Shown here one piece after another: positions 45,082 to 57,223 of a stretch of 64,000 nt of DNA. This stretch comes from Eleusine coracana subsp. coracana (lineage: Eukaryota > Streptophyta > Magnoliopsida > Poales > Poaceae), in the NCBI GenBank assembly GCA_032690845.1, contig CM064424.1, positions 42,173,511 through 42,237,510 of the forward strand, given 5' to 3'. Position numbers and translations under genes: made by a program. The notes under the pieces are model-generated. The model was not told the DNA's origin and ran no database searches. It saw only the letters and a program-made list of their open reading frames with translations. Each line of letters opens with the position of its first letter. Position 1 is the stretch's first letter.

Positions 45082-47975
45082 CTATTTACATGTTCCATGT
45101 AATACAACATCATCTCTATTGTCTTCCTTGGTCTTTTTTGACATCTCTATCTTCTTTTTGCACTCAGTTATTTTTGCTTGAGCAATCTCATGAGCTTGGC
45201 TGGTTTTAATAATGTCTATAGCCTTATCATCATTATTATTTATGGAAATTTTACTTGCCTGCGCAACATTCAGAAGATGGTAGGGATCTAAAGAGCTAAA
45301 GACAGAGAAAGGGTTGTTACCTACGCTTGTGTCCTTTTTCTTCTTGATCATTTCTGTTTTATCACGAATCTTGGTAGTCTTGTCCATAACTCTATTGCTT
45401 GTTCTATGAGAGACTGTAGGTTGCTTGCTTTTGTTGTAGTTTTGTATTTCCATTTCATCAATCACTTGTGGCTCTACCTCCTCTTCAGAATTTCCTCCCT
45501 CACTTGGCTCTTTATTGCTATTGATGGTGATAGATTAAGCATGGGAGCCAGAGCTTCAGTCCTAGCCTCAAACTCCAAATCAATTTTCCTCGTTTCAGCT
45601 TTCTCTTGTTCTAGTGTATCTATCTCTTCATCAATCATTTCTTCTTCTTGCGAGTAGAGTTCAGATTGAGTATTTGCTCCCTCATTGATATCCAGACTTT
45701 TGTCAGAGGTAGTTACAGCCAATGGGTGTATATCTCTATTCACTAAGTCTGCATTTCCTGACTCATGTCTTCCTCATAACTTGTTTCTGACATAGGATTG
45801 GTTTCCAGAGCTAAGTTGGGCCTTTTCTGGTAGCCTTGACTTAAGTCAGATGAGTTGATCTTGGAGCCTATGTTATATTGTTCATTTACAATGGTTGGTT
45901 TTTGAGTTGTATCATTGTCCTTGTCTTCCTTCTCCTCATCATAATCCTCTTGGTCTCTATGTCTATCAAATTTTGATGGTTGGTTGTATTCTGAGGGGGG
46001 GCGGGGGGATTCTGGAGTTTGGAGGTTCTACCACCCACTTGATTCTTCTACCAACTTTGTTGAAGAACACCTCAGTTTCACCTCTGATCAATGCTGGATT
46101 TCTCACAGCCAATTTAACTCTGATAGGTCCAGATCTGATTAGACTTATTATATCCACTTCTTTCGGACCCCCCACTAGGTGAGCCACCTCCCTTACTATA
46201 TCTTCAGATCTGGCTTTGGGGTGCCAATTATAAGCCTTCACCCACACAGACTCAAGAACAGCTAAAGTATCAGGTGAGAGTTCAGTTGCTTTTACTGAGG
46301 CAACTACAGGGGCTGTCTCAAAACCAAAGTTCTTAAACTTGGTCAACTGATCACTCATGCCAATGTCACTAATTCTGAGTCACTAATTACCTTAATTTTC
46401 CACTCATTGTTGTTGTCAAACAAGTAGCATAACTCTTTGTCAATAATACCGATGGATCCAGTGCCATGCACTATGCTCATAATCCCTAGAACTTCCTCAT
46501 TGACTGGTTCATTTTTCTCTGGAAAATGAATACTGTGAAAGCCCGTTCCAGGTATTCCAAAACCACAGGTTCTTAGTCCTTTCTTCATGGGGCAAAACAT
46601 CGCTTTATGTCCTTCATTTTTACAGTTAAAGCACATGGGCGGATTGGTGCATTGACCCTGATGATGTCCCTCTTTGTTACAGTTGAAACAGATCAAAAGC
46701 TTGGCACTTGAATCAGACTGTCTCCAGCTTTCTTGAGTATTAGTCACCTCCTTGGCCTTAGTCAACTTGGCACTAAGGTCTTGCTCCTCAAAGTTCACTC
46801 TTGAGTCGTAATCTTCTTCTGACCTTGTCTTTGTCCCTTGTCTGTAGCCCTCATCCTGAGGTCTGCTTATATCTCTATTATTCCCAAGTCCACCTCTATC
46901 CTATTCTAGACGCCCTTGGAAATCAGAACGCCGATTAGTATCTTCTCTATTGAAGCGATCTCCTTGGTTTGGTTTTTGTTGGTACTGGCTGGATCTTCGC
47001 TGTTCATCATTTCCTCTTTAATTTCTCTGGTCGTCGAAGCGCCTTGGTTGTCCCTGATCCCCATATCTCTTGTAGTTTGAACCCATATCTCTCTTCTTCT
47101 TGGTTGCTTGTAGGGCAGCAACAAAGGATCTGCCGTCTCTGGTTCTTGAATCTACTCCGACTATCCTAGAAGCATTGTGGCCGAATCTCACGATTTCACT
47201 CTTTTTTGCTAGGTATCCTAACCCTAGTTCTGCCGCCAGCAACGCTTCCCCTTTTCTTACCCACTTCCACACTCCTGGATTAGACCACGAGTGGCTATAT
47301 AGGTCTTCAAGGCAAGTACCAAAGGGGTAACTGGGCTCGGTCATTTTGGACGGTTGGGCTGGGATATCAAGCCTGTTAGAACCAATATTCACTTCTTTTA
47401 ACTCTATGTTGTTTTGAGGGGTACTATCATCTGAATTGTTTTCCTTTCCTCCTTCGGAGATTTCCTTGAAATCTGTCTGAGTCTTCTCTCTTTCTCCCTT
47501 TCCATTTAAAAAAAGCAGAAGCTTAATGTCTTGCGCTGCCTTTCTTCTGTCCCCAATCTAGGTTCATTTTCGAATAAGCATCTTTAGGAACACTTATCCT
47601 CTTAATTGGGGATAATTTTAGTCTCGGTATTTCCTTACGGAACCGATCTGGGTTTTTGCTTGAAGTAGTCCTGAACTGAATATTGTCCCCTTTTTTACAG
47701 ATTGAGTCTGAAGCTGTCAAAGTTAGTCTGCGTTTAGGAGATCTTATGTGAGAATCTGCCATTACATAGCTACTTTTTCCTCCTCTCAAAGTGTCATTCT
47801 TATCTCTATTCGCATCACATGATTGGAATTGATTCCAATTTGACATGGGCGCTTTTGGATATTGTTCTAGGAAATCATTCAGGAATTGGTCTTCTGGTGT
47901 TAACTGATCCCCTGTTTTCTCATACAACTTAGCTCGATCACTCTGCACAGCTTCGCGCATCGCAACTCCACCCAT
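45082..47975 (-). pseudogene. LINE ORF1
   Basis: Fragments from right to left: N-terminal region starting MGGVAMREAVQSDRAKLYEK (47975-47523); NPGVWKWVRKGEALLAAEL and VGVDSRTRDGRSFVAAL (47392-47018); an arginine/glutamine-rich linker; two zinc knuckles CFNCNKEGHHQGQC and CFNCKNEGHKAMFC (46698-46604); a region with VWVKAYNWHPKARSEDIV (46358-45966) of the kind following the DUF4283 fold in plant LINE ORF1 proteins; and an acidic, coiled-coil-like tail (45743-45082). Stops separate the pieces. ORF1 proteins bind LINE RNA. Confidence 0.82.
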
Positions 47976-48540
47976 GGGGACAGTGTAAACTGGTCAGGTA
48001 GTAGACGATCACCGTTGCTTCACTCTCGCAAATCTCCCACTCTCGTTTCAAGGATTTGATTGGTCTTCCGTGTGTATCAGTTCGGAATACTGAGAGCACC
48101 ACTCTCGTAGAAATCCACTGACTTCGCTTCCGTATTCTCGAGCAGAGAACAATCACCAAGCAGAACAAAATCAGAGGAAGATCGGAAACTACACCTCAAT
48201 CGCTATTGAAACACCTCTATTATCTTCGGGCAGAAATAGTATCAGAAGAATCAAGCGAGGAAAGCGAGAACAAGGTGGAAATCGGGGTAATAGTCGCTAG
48301 GTGAACCCCGCAGTAAGAGATCAGGGATTTGGAAGAGATAGTAGATGGGAACAGGAGCAGAAAGAGGGGAAAAAAAAACGACATAAACCTTAAATCAGCA
48401 TGAAAAACCACGAAAAAAGGGAGAAGGTGATCCTCTTACCACACTGAATCAATTCCGTGGAGGGATCTTAAGAGCTCACCAAAGAATCAGAGGGAATCGA
48501 CTTGAGATTGAGCGCCTAGAGAAGATCGCCCCGGGAGCCG
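47976..48540 (-). other. LINE 5' UTR
   Basis: Non-coding, with CTCTATT- and ATCTCC-rich stretches, reaching a GC-rich start (CCCCGGGAGCCGCC on the plus strand, 48529-48542). The boundary is by composition only. Confidence 0.5.
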
Positions 48541-49220
48541 CCTTAAGATTGTTGCGTCCTTGCCTTCATGACAATGGACCATAAAAGCTGAAATGTTGAG
48601 TTGCTGACATACTGCCAACTGACAATAGACCATAAAAGCTTAGCAATACTCACCTGACGCATTGCACATGGCCTCAGGCCTTTTTCTATCGTGAGTAAAA
48701 ACAAAAGCTTGCCAATATGAAATGATTCTTACCAGTTACCATGTTACAAAGAGACGAATCAGAAGGGAGCAACCATATGTCATGGACACAGCGAACAGTT
48801 GTGGTTTGAGGAGGACACCATGCTAGCCTGATGCAGCTCCAGCATTACATCAGCTTCACGAACCCACACTAAGGAGAGAATCTTCGCCAATGTGACAACC
48901 ACACCAGCCAGGATAGCATCTGTGTTTATGGATGTGGATAGCCTATGCCATGCATGATGAGTTTATTTGGGAGCTAACACAACTATCTAGCCACTATCGT
49001 GTCTCACCTATGCTGAGGAACATCTTGATGGCTTTCGGCTGCTGATATTGCTCCCTAGTCTCCACTAAAATAATTGTCTAAAATAACACAGATTATAGAT
49101 TCCTCATTATCATCATTCAAAAAATAATTACCTACAAATACCAGTGATATAAAAATAATTATGATCACACAACAAGTTAATTTGGTATTAGCACTTAATT
49201 ATTAAACTAGCCAACTGACC
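48541..49220. other. unassigned sequence
   Basis: No gene. GACAAT(G/A)GACCATAAAAGCT occurs twice (near 48572 and 48621), a 20-bp direct repeat 49 bases apart. Confidence 0.4.
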
Positions 49221-49384
49221 TACTCTCTCTGTCCCAAATTACTTGTCATTCAGTCTTTTCACTGGATTCATTGAACATCATTTAAACCTAAGCAAACCAT
49301 ATGTCTGAATTAACTGAACATTCTATGAATCTGGACACCCCAAAACCCTTCCAGAATGGCAAGTAAACTAGGATGGAGGATGTA
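49221..49384. mobile_element. Stowaway-like MITE
   Basis: TACTCTCTCTGTCCCAAATT with ACTTGTCATT inside pairs with the right end, reversed TACATCCTCCATCCTAGTTT then ACTTGCCATT. TA borders. Confidence 0.75.
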
Positions 49385-49429
49385 CTAGCTAGTTAGTATT
49401 ACTAGCCTCCTAGGGGTTAAGAAGGACTT

Positions 49430-50400
49430 TTTCCGATTCAGGAACTTCCATCTTGGTGATGGAGCCCAAATAAGATTTTGGGAAGATGTGTGGTCTAGTC
49501 AGGTCAGTTTCATGGATAGGTTCCCCAACCTTTATAATATAGTTAGATCAAAATGTTAGTTTTAGAAGGGAGCTTGTTGGCCAAAACTTAGTGTCCTAGC
49601 AACAAGTAGTGTCATCTGTAATGAATATTGTTTTGTTAGACCATAGTGACTCGATTAGATGGGCCCTACATCAGAATGGCTCCTTCTCATTGAAATCAAT
49701 GTACTTAGCTCTAACCACAACACAAGCTTTGCCTTATACTATGAATCTTTGGAAAATCAAGGTACCTTTAAAGGTCAAAGGTTTTTTTGTGGTATCTGTA
49801 TAAAGGTGTCACCTTAACCAAAGATAATTTAGCTAGATGGAACTGAAATGAGAGTGTTAAATGTTGTTTCTACAATTTAAGTAAGAGTATGCAACATTTA
49901 TTCTTCGACTGCTCATTTTCTCGCTTTATCTGGTCGTTGGTCTTTTTTGCATCTAATATTCCACCTCCATAGGACTTCCAACATATGTTTGCTGGTTGGT
50001 TAGGAGAAATGAATTTTAATAAGAAAAAACTCATATGGAGTGGGGTGGGAAGTTTATGTTGGTCTATGTGGTTGAGTCGCAATGATGTGGTTTTTGATAA
50101 GACATCGATTGCTTCTTATGTACAAGTACTATTTAGAGGGACCTATTGGATTCGGCTTTGGTCCCTTCTTCTGAAGCAAGAGGAATGCCCATGGATGAAG
50201 ACGACTGCTAGGTTGCTTGAAACATTGGCCATGGAGATCTGCGGAAATAATGGATGGCGTTTTTCCAATAGAATAATGATCTAGTGCTACAAACCAATGG
50301 ATAGAAACTTTGTGTTTGAAATACCGTGGTGTTATGGTGGTTTCATTTACTTTGATGTAATAAACTACGCTACATGTATTGATTGATACAGAGGCAAAAA
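49430..50400 (+). mobile_element. LINE fragment (ORF2 C-terminus)
   Basis: FRNFHLGDGAQIRFWEDVWS (49436-49497) is the zf-RVT entry motif; SIRWALHQNGSFSLKSMYLA and LWKIKVPLKVKGFF follow (49650-49790), then a zinc-binding CCFYNLSKSMQHLFFDCSFS region in another frame, and WSMWLSRNDVVFDKTSIA (50060-50115). It is related to the intron fragment at 7480-8410. Truncated at its 5' side, with stops and frameshifts. Confidence 0.82.
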
Positions 50401-50904
50401 TATTAATTTAATATATTTCCTTTTCTAATAAAAGGGTTTAGGTGAAGAAATCAAATTGCAGTCTGCTCCATGCCTGGAATCCTAGAAAATTGCTCGCTAT
50501 CTCCCCCAATCTGGTTAGGCTCCACCATCTCCCGGGTTGCCCATCCACTTCCCTAAACACTCGAAGCGCGAAAAGTGGTTCGTGTAGGGTCAATAACATA
50601 ACATCCCAGAAACATAACAGGCAGCTCCATCAGTATGAACATTGCAAGAGCAACATTAGGAACTATATTTTACACACAACATAGTTGGTGATTCCTTACT
50701 TGTACTAGCTTCCATAGCAGCACTAGGAACACAAAGTATCTAGCATTTCCTCATAATTGATAGATGATGCAATATCATGTTGTATTGATTGAAAGCAATG
50801 TACAGAGAATATATGGCCGTGAGCCACTAGGTGCCTTCCATACCAAGCAACCGGCTTATAGAAACAATGCCGTGGAGTCAAGGAAGGAAACAAAGCCAGC
50901 TCAA
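50401..50904. other. unassigned sequence
   Basis: No supported gene; the frame at 50442-50684 has no recognisable motif. Confidence 0.35.
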
Positions 50905-51654
50905 CATGCTAAAAACCAAGGTATCAGACTTAAAACATAGGGGGAATGTCCAAACATAGTGACAACAATTGTCTAAAGTAATGATATAATACTTGTAGCC
51001 TAAAAAGCTAGCAACAAGTGAGGCCCATAAATCACAATTTATTAACTCAAAGTTAGTGTACGACGAGAGCTTGAATGACTAAAAGGAAGGCAAACGTGCC
51101 GACCAAGTTGACAAGCATGGCACAAATGTGAAGACTTAGTTTTATTACAAGCTATGGAGAAGACAGGACTAAGCGAGATAAAGCCTCATGACCTAAATGA
51201 TCAAGGCACCCATGCCAAAGTGTGGTGGATGTGGAGCTGGATGCTAGGGTGAGGGGGTGAAACACTGATGATAGGAGGGGGTACAACTGCCCAGAACTAT
51301 CACACCTAATTATCTTGTTCCTTCTCTAAAGATCCTTCACGGAGAAACCAAATGGGTCAAATTAAACAGAACAATTATTCTTGATGGTAAACTGACGAAC
51401 AAAAACAAGATTTTTGAGTAATCACGGAGAAACGAGAACATTGTTGAGGTTAAGAGGACCCTGAGCTATGGGGAAGCAATAAGAACTGATACTAGTGACA
51501 GGTAAAAGAGAATTATCATCGATAACAATACGAGAAGGAGTAGAAAATATGGGTGGATGGGGGTACAAAGATTATTGGATTTTAATGTCATGTGTGTTTC
51601 CGCACCTGTGTCGAAGTATGTAAGCTTCATGACCATTGATAATGGGATCCCCAA
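50905..51654 (-). pseudogene. copia protease-integrase fragment
   Basis: Reading leftward: YFDTGAETHMT (protease active site, about 51620-51588), then LWHGCLDHLGHEALSRL (about 51222-51172) with CHACQLGRH, the pre-integrase zinc region, then CDLWASLVASFLGYKYYI and HYVWTFPLCFKSDTL of the integrase core (about 51040-50920). It resembles the Ale/Retrofit group of copia elements. No LTR was identified for it. Confidence 0.78.
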
Positions 51655-51659
51655 GGTAT

Positions 51660-53284
51660 GAATGTTTTGGTGATAGATGACAACTTTGAAATTGTGGGCT
51701 AATATCTACACGAGTGTTGTCTATGTAGGAATCATTTCTCAACTCTATTACAAATCATATGGATAGTGGTTGCCTTGGAGATGGATGAAAAGACGACAAG
51801 CATGGAGGCATGATAAGCTTGATGCAGTCCAAGGGTTGATAGAGATGGATCAAAGCTAAGGACGATCTATGGAGCAAGTGTTGGGAACGCTTGTCTAGTT
51901 GTTAGGGCTTTGAGTCCATAGGAAAAACCGGACTATCAAGGGGGTCTAGGTCATTTCTCTTAGGTCATGTCTAGTCGGTGATGTGTATGGATGCTTAGTG
52001 AAATCACATGCACTAGGTGATAGTGGAGAAGCCAAGGAGCTGTTTGAGAAGCCGGGTAACAAAGTCAAGCGAGGATGAAGAGTTTTAGCTTCTGGATGAA
52101 GTGACCGGACAGAGGGGTCAGTGGTGACCAGAATGTATGGTCACTAAGAGGTTTTGTTCGGGACTTATAGCGAGCAGCGAGGAATCTGTCTGTGCTGGGA
52201 GCTGTAGTGACCAGATGGTCTAGTCTACGGACCGGACAATCCAATTTGTATGGCTTAGCACAGGGCAGAGAGGAAGCAATGCCAAAATGTTTCTGGATAG
52301 GAGAGAGAAATAGACCGGACGGTCCGGTCAACTGACCATACGGTCCGGTTAGTACAGGAAATCAGCAGGGGCAGAGCCATTGGAGCTAGAGATTGTAGTG
52401 ACCAGACAATCCGGTCAGGCAGTCACTAGACAGTCCAATCAGTAGGCCTAGAAAGCTGATTTCCTGGGGCAACGGCTAGTTGGAGGTTGGAAGCTAATAT
52501 ACCTTCATTGTTAGGGTCGTAGAGACCTCTCTTGGCCAGTGGAATTGCTTGGAGCATTTGGTGAGAGCCAAGAGGAAAAGAGGAGAGCACTAGGAGGAGA
52601 TATTGCATATCTTGAGTGTGCTAGTGAGAGTAACTTGAGCATTGATGCACATCTAAGGCTAGGGTGTCCTTGAGGGTGTGATCTAGGTTGTTACTCTTGG
52701 TCTGTGGTGAGACCTAGACCGGTTAGGTGTCAGTGATCGAGCCTATCATGATCGGTTGTGAAGGCCGTCATACGTTTGTACACGGTTTAAGCCTGCCGAT
52801 GAAAGGGGCATCGCTAGTGAGTGCCCGTGTTAGTTCAGGGAGTCCGCCAAGTTCTCGAGGGAGGCGAGCTTGTGCATTGGTGGCAGCGGTGACGTGCATC
52901 ATGTCTTCACTCCAAGAGTGATTGTGGGCTCGTGGGCGAGAAAGGGATCGGAACTCCGGCGGGAGTGGTCCAACGAGGAGTAGGGGAAGACGCCATCCTT
53001 CCGAGATCTCGGGAAAAAAATCATGAGCACTCCTTGACCCTCTCTTTACTATTCTACAATTGTGTGCTCTAGTAACTAGGTTGAATTGTGGCTTGCATAT
53101 GCTAGTGTGTTTGGCTTCCGCGCTTGCTATCATCATGAACACTAGCATGTATAGGGTCCTGGCATATACTAGAATTGCTTAGGTTACAACAATTGTTAGG
53201 TTCAAGTAGTGTGAATTGAAGCATTCAGATTCATGAGTGGCTTGCCGATTGACCCCCCCTCTCGGTATGCCTTTGGCCCTTACA
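51660..53284 (+). repeat. 5' LTR of the SIRE-like copia element
   Basis: Ends CTCGGTATGCCTTTGGCCCT then TACA. The start is not clear; TGTTTTGGTGATAGATGACA at 51668 is typical of the first part of such LTRs. Confidence 0.75.
52101..52441. repeat. array of GACCGGACGGTCCGGTC palindromes in the LTR
   Basis: Clusters begin near 52101, 52207, 52311 and 52397. The copy at 52313-52329 is a perfect palindrome around one central G; others read GTGACCAGA-GGTC, TGACCATACGGTCCGGTTA and TGACCAGACAATCCGGTCA. Confidence 0.85.
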
Positions 53285-53286
53285 AG

Positions 53287-53299
53287 TGGTATCAGAGCC
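53287..53299 (+). other. primer binding site, initiator-methionine tRNA
   Basis: TGGTATCAGAGCC two bases after the LTR end: an exact match to the usual plant retrotransposon primer site. Confidence 0.93.
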
Positions 53300-53347
53300 A
53301 AGTGCTCATCTTTGAGGCTTCTCCACCTTGACTAAGGGCCAGGACAG

Positions 53348-54805
53348 GTGGGGAGTGTTCCCATATTCAATGGGGAGGACTACGGATATTGGAAGGCTCA
53401 CATGCAAGCCTACCTGGAGTCCCTTGATCCAGAGATATGGATGGTGACTCACGAGTCTGATGCAAATGTGAACCTACTTGAGCCTGATTTCATTAAGAAC
53501 AACGCTAAGACCAAGAATGCTCTGTTTGCATGCATATCTAAGGATTGTTTTGCTAGATTGGATGCAAGTTCGACCACACATGGTATTTGGACTGAGATTC
53601 AGGGTCTCCATGAGGGTACCATTGATGTCAAGGAAGAAAGATACTATGTGCTGAAGAATAAGTATGATAACTTCACTAGATTGCCACATGAGAGAGGTAA
53701 CACTGTTTATTTTCACTTTCATGTACTAGTCGAGGAGATAAATGCTCTTGGGGATGACTTCAAGCTGAATCCTGTTGAGGTGATAAGAAGATTCTTGAGG
53801 CTATTCAAAGACCCCAAGTATGAGTCCATCATCACCTTCACATTGCAAGGTGACCTCAAGACCAAGACCATGAATGATGTACTTGGCAAGATCACCGCCT
53901 TCGAGAGATACCAGCTAGGTTTGGATGATCCTCAACCATCCAATCTTGCTCTTCAAGCCGAGAAGCAAGAGCCTATCAAGAGCAAGAAGAGCAAGAAGAA
54001 AGTGGTGATTGAAGTGATGATGATGATGATAATGAAGATGAATTGAGTGAGGACTTGACACTTCTCATGAAGAAGATGAGGACCTTCAAGAACAAGTTTG
54101 CCTCCAAGTCCAAGGGCAAGTGCTTCAACTATAGGTCCAAGAACCACTTCATTCGAGATTGCCCCAAGCCAAAAGCATTCAAATCTCAAGACTCAAGTTA
54201 TGAAGAAGAAGAAGAGTAAGACCCCAAAGCCAAGCAAAAGAAGAAGAGATACTTTAACAAGGACAAGAGCAAAGGCAAAGGCAAAGCTCAAGACTACAAG
54301 AAGAAGTTCTCATGTAAGGCCCTTGTTGGAGAGTGGACAAGTGACAACTCAAGTGACACATTCTCTTCCTTAAGCGATGATGAAGAAGTGGCCGGCCTAG
54401 CCATGATCAAGACCACATCACCTCGAGGTCTTCCTCTACCTCCCACGTGCCTCATGGCCGTGAGCCAACTTGGGGAGAGTGAGGATGAGAGCAGTGATGG
54501 CAGCGATGATGAGGAGCTCACATGTGTTGTGCTTTGGAGTATGCTTGAGCAAGCCCACGACATAGCCGTCAAGAAATCCAAAATGTTGGATGTGGTAAGA
54601 AAAGAATGTAAGTTGGTTAAGGACCATGTTGGTGAGCTTGAGAGTGAGCTCAAGGACCTTGTCACATCTCATGAGACCCTAAACAAGAGTTATGACAAAC
54701 TCAACGGTGATCATGTAGAGCTACGTGAGAAGTACGAGGCCCTTGAACTTACTTTTGAGGCCATTAATGTGGATGATCTTGCTCTCCCTCCTCTAGTTCA
54801 TCTAA
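53348..54805 (+). pseudogene. SIRE-like copia gag
   Basis: The frame starts without an ATG (GTG at 53348) as FNGEDYGYWKAHMQAYLESL, the copia Gag N-terminus, and continues with LFACISKDCFARLDASSTTH and KYDNFTRLPHERGNTVYFHF. A frameshift lies in the GAT-rich repeat near 54015. After it comes a zinc knuckle reading CFNYRSKNHFIRDC (second cysteine changed to tyrosine) near 54123-54165. A TAA at 54217, a lysine-rich stretch, an acidic stretch and a coiled-coil-like end (KLVKDHVGELESELKDLV) complete it. Gag only; no pol. Confidence 0.88.
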
Positions 54806-54859
54806 GCCTGTTCTTTAATCAACTTGGTGAGGTCATTCTTCTTTGCAGTCAGAGTGTCT

Positions 54860-57223
54860 AAATACCTCTGCTAGTTTGAAGAAAGCTTCTCCAGGTCGAC
54901 TGCTTTGTTGTCATGATCTGAAGACATATGTTAAAATTTTAGCATAGGAGATAAGAAAGCTAGAAGGATTTATCAGTCTCTTACTTGCACCGTCGAGACG
55001 ACTCTACTCTAGAGAGGCGTTCATTGCTTTGAAATCAGTTAGCAGTTTGGTTACTTGCTCCTTGGCTTTGGAGTACTGCTGACCGGTGACTGGAATTAGA
55101 GTGACACAATGTTAGTAAATGGGGATAATACTATTACAGTAAAGATTCAAAATACATTACCCAACCTTTTAGCCTCAAGGAACTCTATCCGCGCTTGTTT
55201 TCTCTCAAGAAGAGAATACATTTGCTGGTCAAAGTGTTAGTAAACGGGGATAATACTATTACAATAAAGGTTCAAAATACATTACCCAACCTTTCAGCCT
55301 CAAGGAACTCTATTCACGCTTGTTTTCTCTCAGGAAGAGAATACATTTGCTGGTCAAAAAGAGGTAGAGTGGTTTAGTGTTTCATATAATTCAAGATGGA
55401 CAAAAGCCTTGGTATTGATGTACCTTGGATGCTTCACGGTGTTGATGAAGAATCTCCGGATCTTCTGCTTCTGGCCGACCTGCTGGTTTCTCGACCGCCA
55501 TAGCTTTATCCTTGATGGGACCTAGCATAACGGTCTACGAAGGGGTAGTGGTCTTCGGTGGCACGCGAATTTCTATAGATTTCGCCGGCTCGGTTAGAGC
55601 GCCTTATGGCGTGTTGATCGACTGAGGCGGGTCGGTCGGACTAGGAGCCGAAGTCTGTACCACATCTTTAGGTGTGGACACACTTGGCGTTTCAGTTGAC
55701 TGTGAGGCAATTCCACTACAGACAGGAATTTGGTGATGGGGAAACCTACTCGGAGGCTTGCTTGATCTTGATCCTGTAGACCTTCCTGTTTGAAGAAGTG
55801 GTCTGCAAATCAGATTGCTTCCACTTTAAAGATGGTTTCTTGACCACCTCCTTGGTTTGCTTTTCTGTTGTCGCATTGGCAGTTGCTTGGTGCGGTTTTG
55901 ACCGGCTTGATGGCTGGTCGGTAGAAGTAGGGGAGTGTTGACCGACATCTTAAGGACACTATCCCTAGTCATCTTCATCATCATCGTCCCCTTAGTACTG
56001 CCTTCAATGTTGCATGACTAGCTTGACTTGTTGACCGGGGGAAAGCAGATTGACATCAAGAAAAGTAGAGTCGCCTGCATCGATCGAATCAGTCTGAAGT
56101 GCACTCATTGATGAGCTTGTCCCAGCAGGGTCAATCTGTGAAAGCGGCTTGGCGACATAGTCTACTCCTTCTGTATCAGTAGGTGGGAGTGGGGGGTGAG
56201 ACATGTAAGTGTCAAGTACCTATACGCATGCATGAAGACAGTAGTAGTGAAGTCTCTGCTAAACTAACAATTGAAGATGCAATGAAAGTTATTGCTTCCA
56301 CGGGCTCGATGAGTGCCCTTGTTGTATGCCTTCTTGATCAGATTATGATCTTGAGGGTCGACCAACTCAAACATTTTGCCCAGACGAGCTTTGCACAAAG
56401 TTGAGTTCGGAGGGTCGGGAACTTCTTTAGTCTCATTGTGAGAAGTGTAATCCCATCCAGGATGGCATTGCTGTTTGAGGGGTTGCACTCGACGAACGAT
56501 GAAACCCTTGGCAATGGTGACAACATCAATTCCCTCCTTTAGATTGGCAATCGTCCCCAAGAGCTCTTGAACTTGAACATTGTTTGGGTCTGTCTTCTCG
56601 ATCTAAGAGGATTGGGGGCTAGCCTTAGCGCCAGCAAAATCTGAAAGGGCAGGGGGAGGATTGTCGTAGTAGAACCTTTTGTCTTGCTATTTCTTGTTTC
56701 CTGTGGCCAGGGGAACATCGATGTACAGGTCCTTCTTCCAAAGTTGGATGCCTACGCCTCCGATGGCTTCTTGATTGACAGCGGACGACAAAGGACGAAG
56801 GAGAAAAAGGTGGCAGAATAGAGTGAAGTGGGGTAGCACACCCAAGAAAGCTTCACACATGTGCACGAAGATGGTGATGTGCAGAATGGAGTTAGGATGG
56901 AGGTTAACTAACTCAATCCCGTAAAAGAAAAGGAGCCCATGCAAGAAGCTGCAGCAGGGAACTCCAAGACCGTGCTCAAAGAAAGAGCAGAAGATTATGA
57001 TTTGATTATAGATTGGGAGGGGATGAGGTTCGGAACCATGTACCTTCTAGTTCAGATGCGCTTGCTCCGGAAGGATGCCATTGACAACCATGCTCATCAG
57101 CGTATTGGTGCTGATGGTGCTCTCGAAGAACTCACGAAGATGCTCCAGGATGTTGAGCTCTGATGAGGAGGATTCAACGATGGCGGCGGAACCCTTCGGC
57201 TTCTTCACAAGCTTCCATGACAT
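54860..57223 (-). pseudogene. antisense extra ORF with gypsy-type transposon domain (PF04195-like)
   Basis: A minus-strand ATG at 57223 opens MSWKLVKKPKGSAAIVESSS. Continuing leftward, past a stop near 57050, are HGLLFFYGIELVNLHPNSIL, VHMCEAFLGVLPHF and GGVGIQLWKKDLYIDVPL (56940-56690). This is the pattern of the plant domain called putative gypsy type transposon. The remainder is low-complexity or coiled coil, with exon-like pieces near 55360-55110. The product's role in the element is not established. Several stops and shifts. Confidence 0.75.
55111..55360. repeat. 125-bp tandem duplication
   Basis: Copies at 55111-55235 and 55236-55360, about one difference per 15-20 bases. Each holds, on the minus strand, ERKQARIEFLEAKRLG followed by GTAATG, an exon end and donor-like site. 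Confidence 0.9.

Larger units (their letters stand above)
41108..48540 (-). mobile_element. L1-like LINE retrotransposon, near full length
   Basis: From right to left: GC-rich 5' UTR, ORF1 with zinc knuckles, ORF2 with endonuclease, reverse transcriptase and a C-terminal zf-RVT region, then a 3' UTR ending in GTGCCTTTGGTCTAAAAAAT (minus strand, near 41108). About 7.4 kb. All domains carry stops and frame breaks. Both outer boundaries are approximate; no clear target duplication was found. Confidence 0.9.
51660..54805 (+). mobile_element. copia element with LTR, PBS and gag, 3'-truncated (SIRE-like)
   Basis: The LTR (about 51660-53284) ends in CCTTACA, a PBS follows, then a Gag frame. The sequence passes near 54805 into a gypsy remnant without protease or later domains. 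The 5' edge of the LTR abuts the copia fragment at 51654 and is approximate. Confidence 0.8.

Noticed and set aside
41040..48700. Similar GGCCTT-TTTATC-AGTAAAAA-AAAAGCT stretches on both sides of the LINE as a target duplication
   Set aside because: The two copies differ at about one base in five and differ in spacing to the LINE ends, so they cannot be called a target duplication.
50918..50930. A primer-binding-site-like AGGTATCAGAC, with TGTTGTATTGATTG to its left resembling an LTR
   Set aside because: The minus strand across this site decodes to copia integrase (TFPLCFKSDTL), so the match is within coding sequence and no LTR pair was found.
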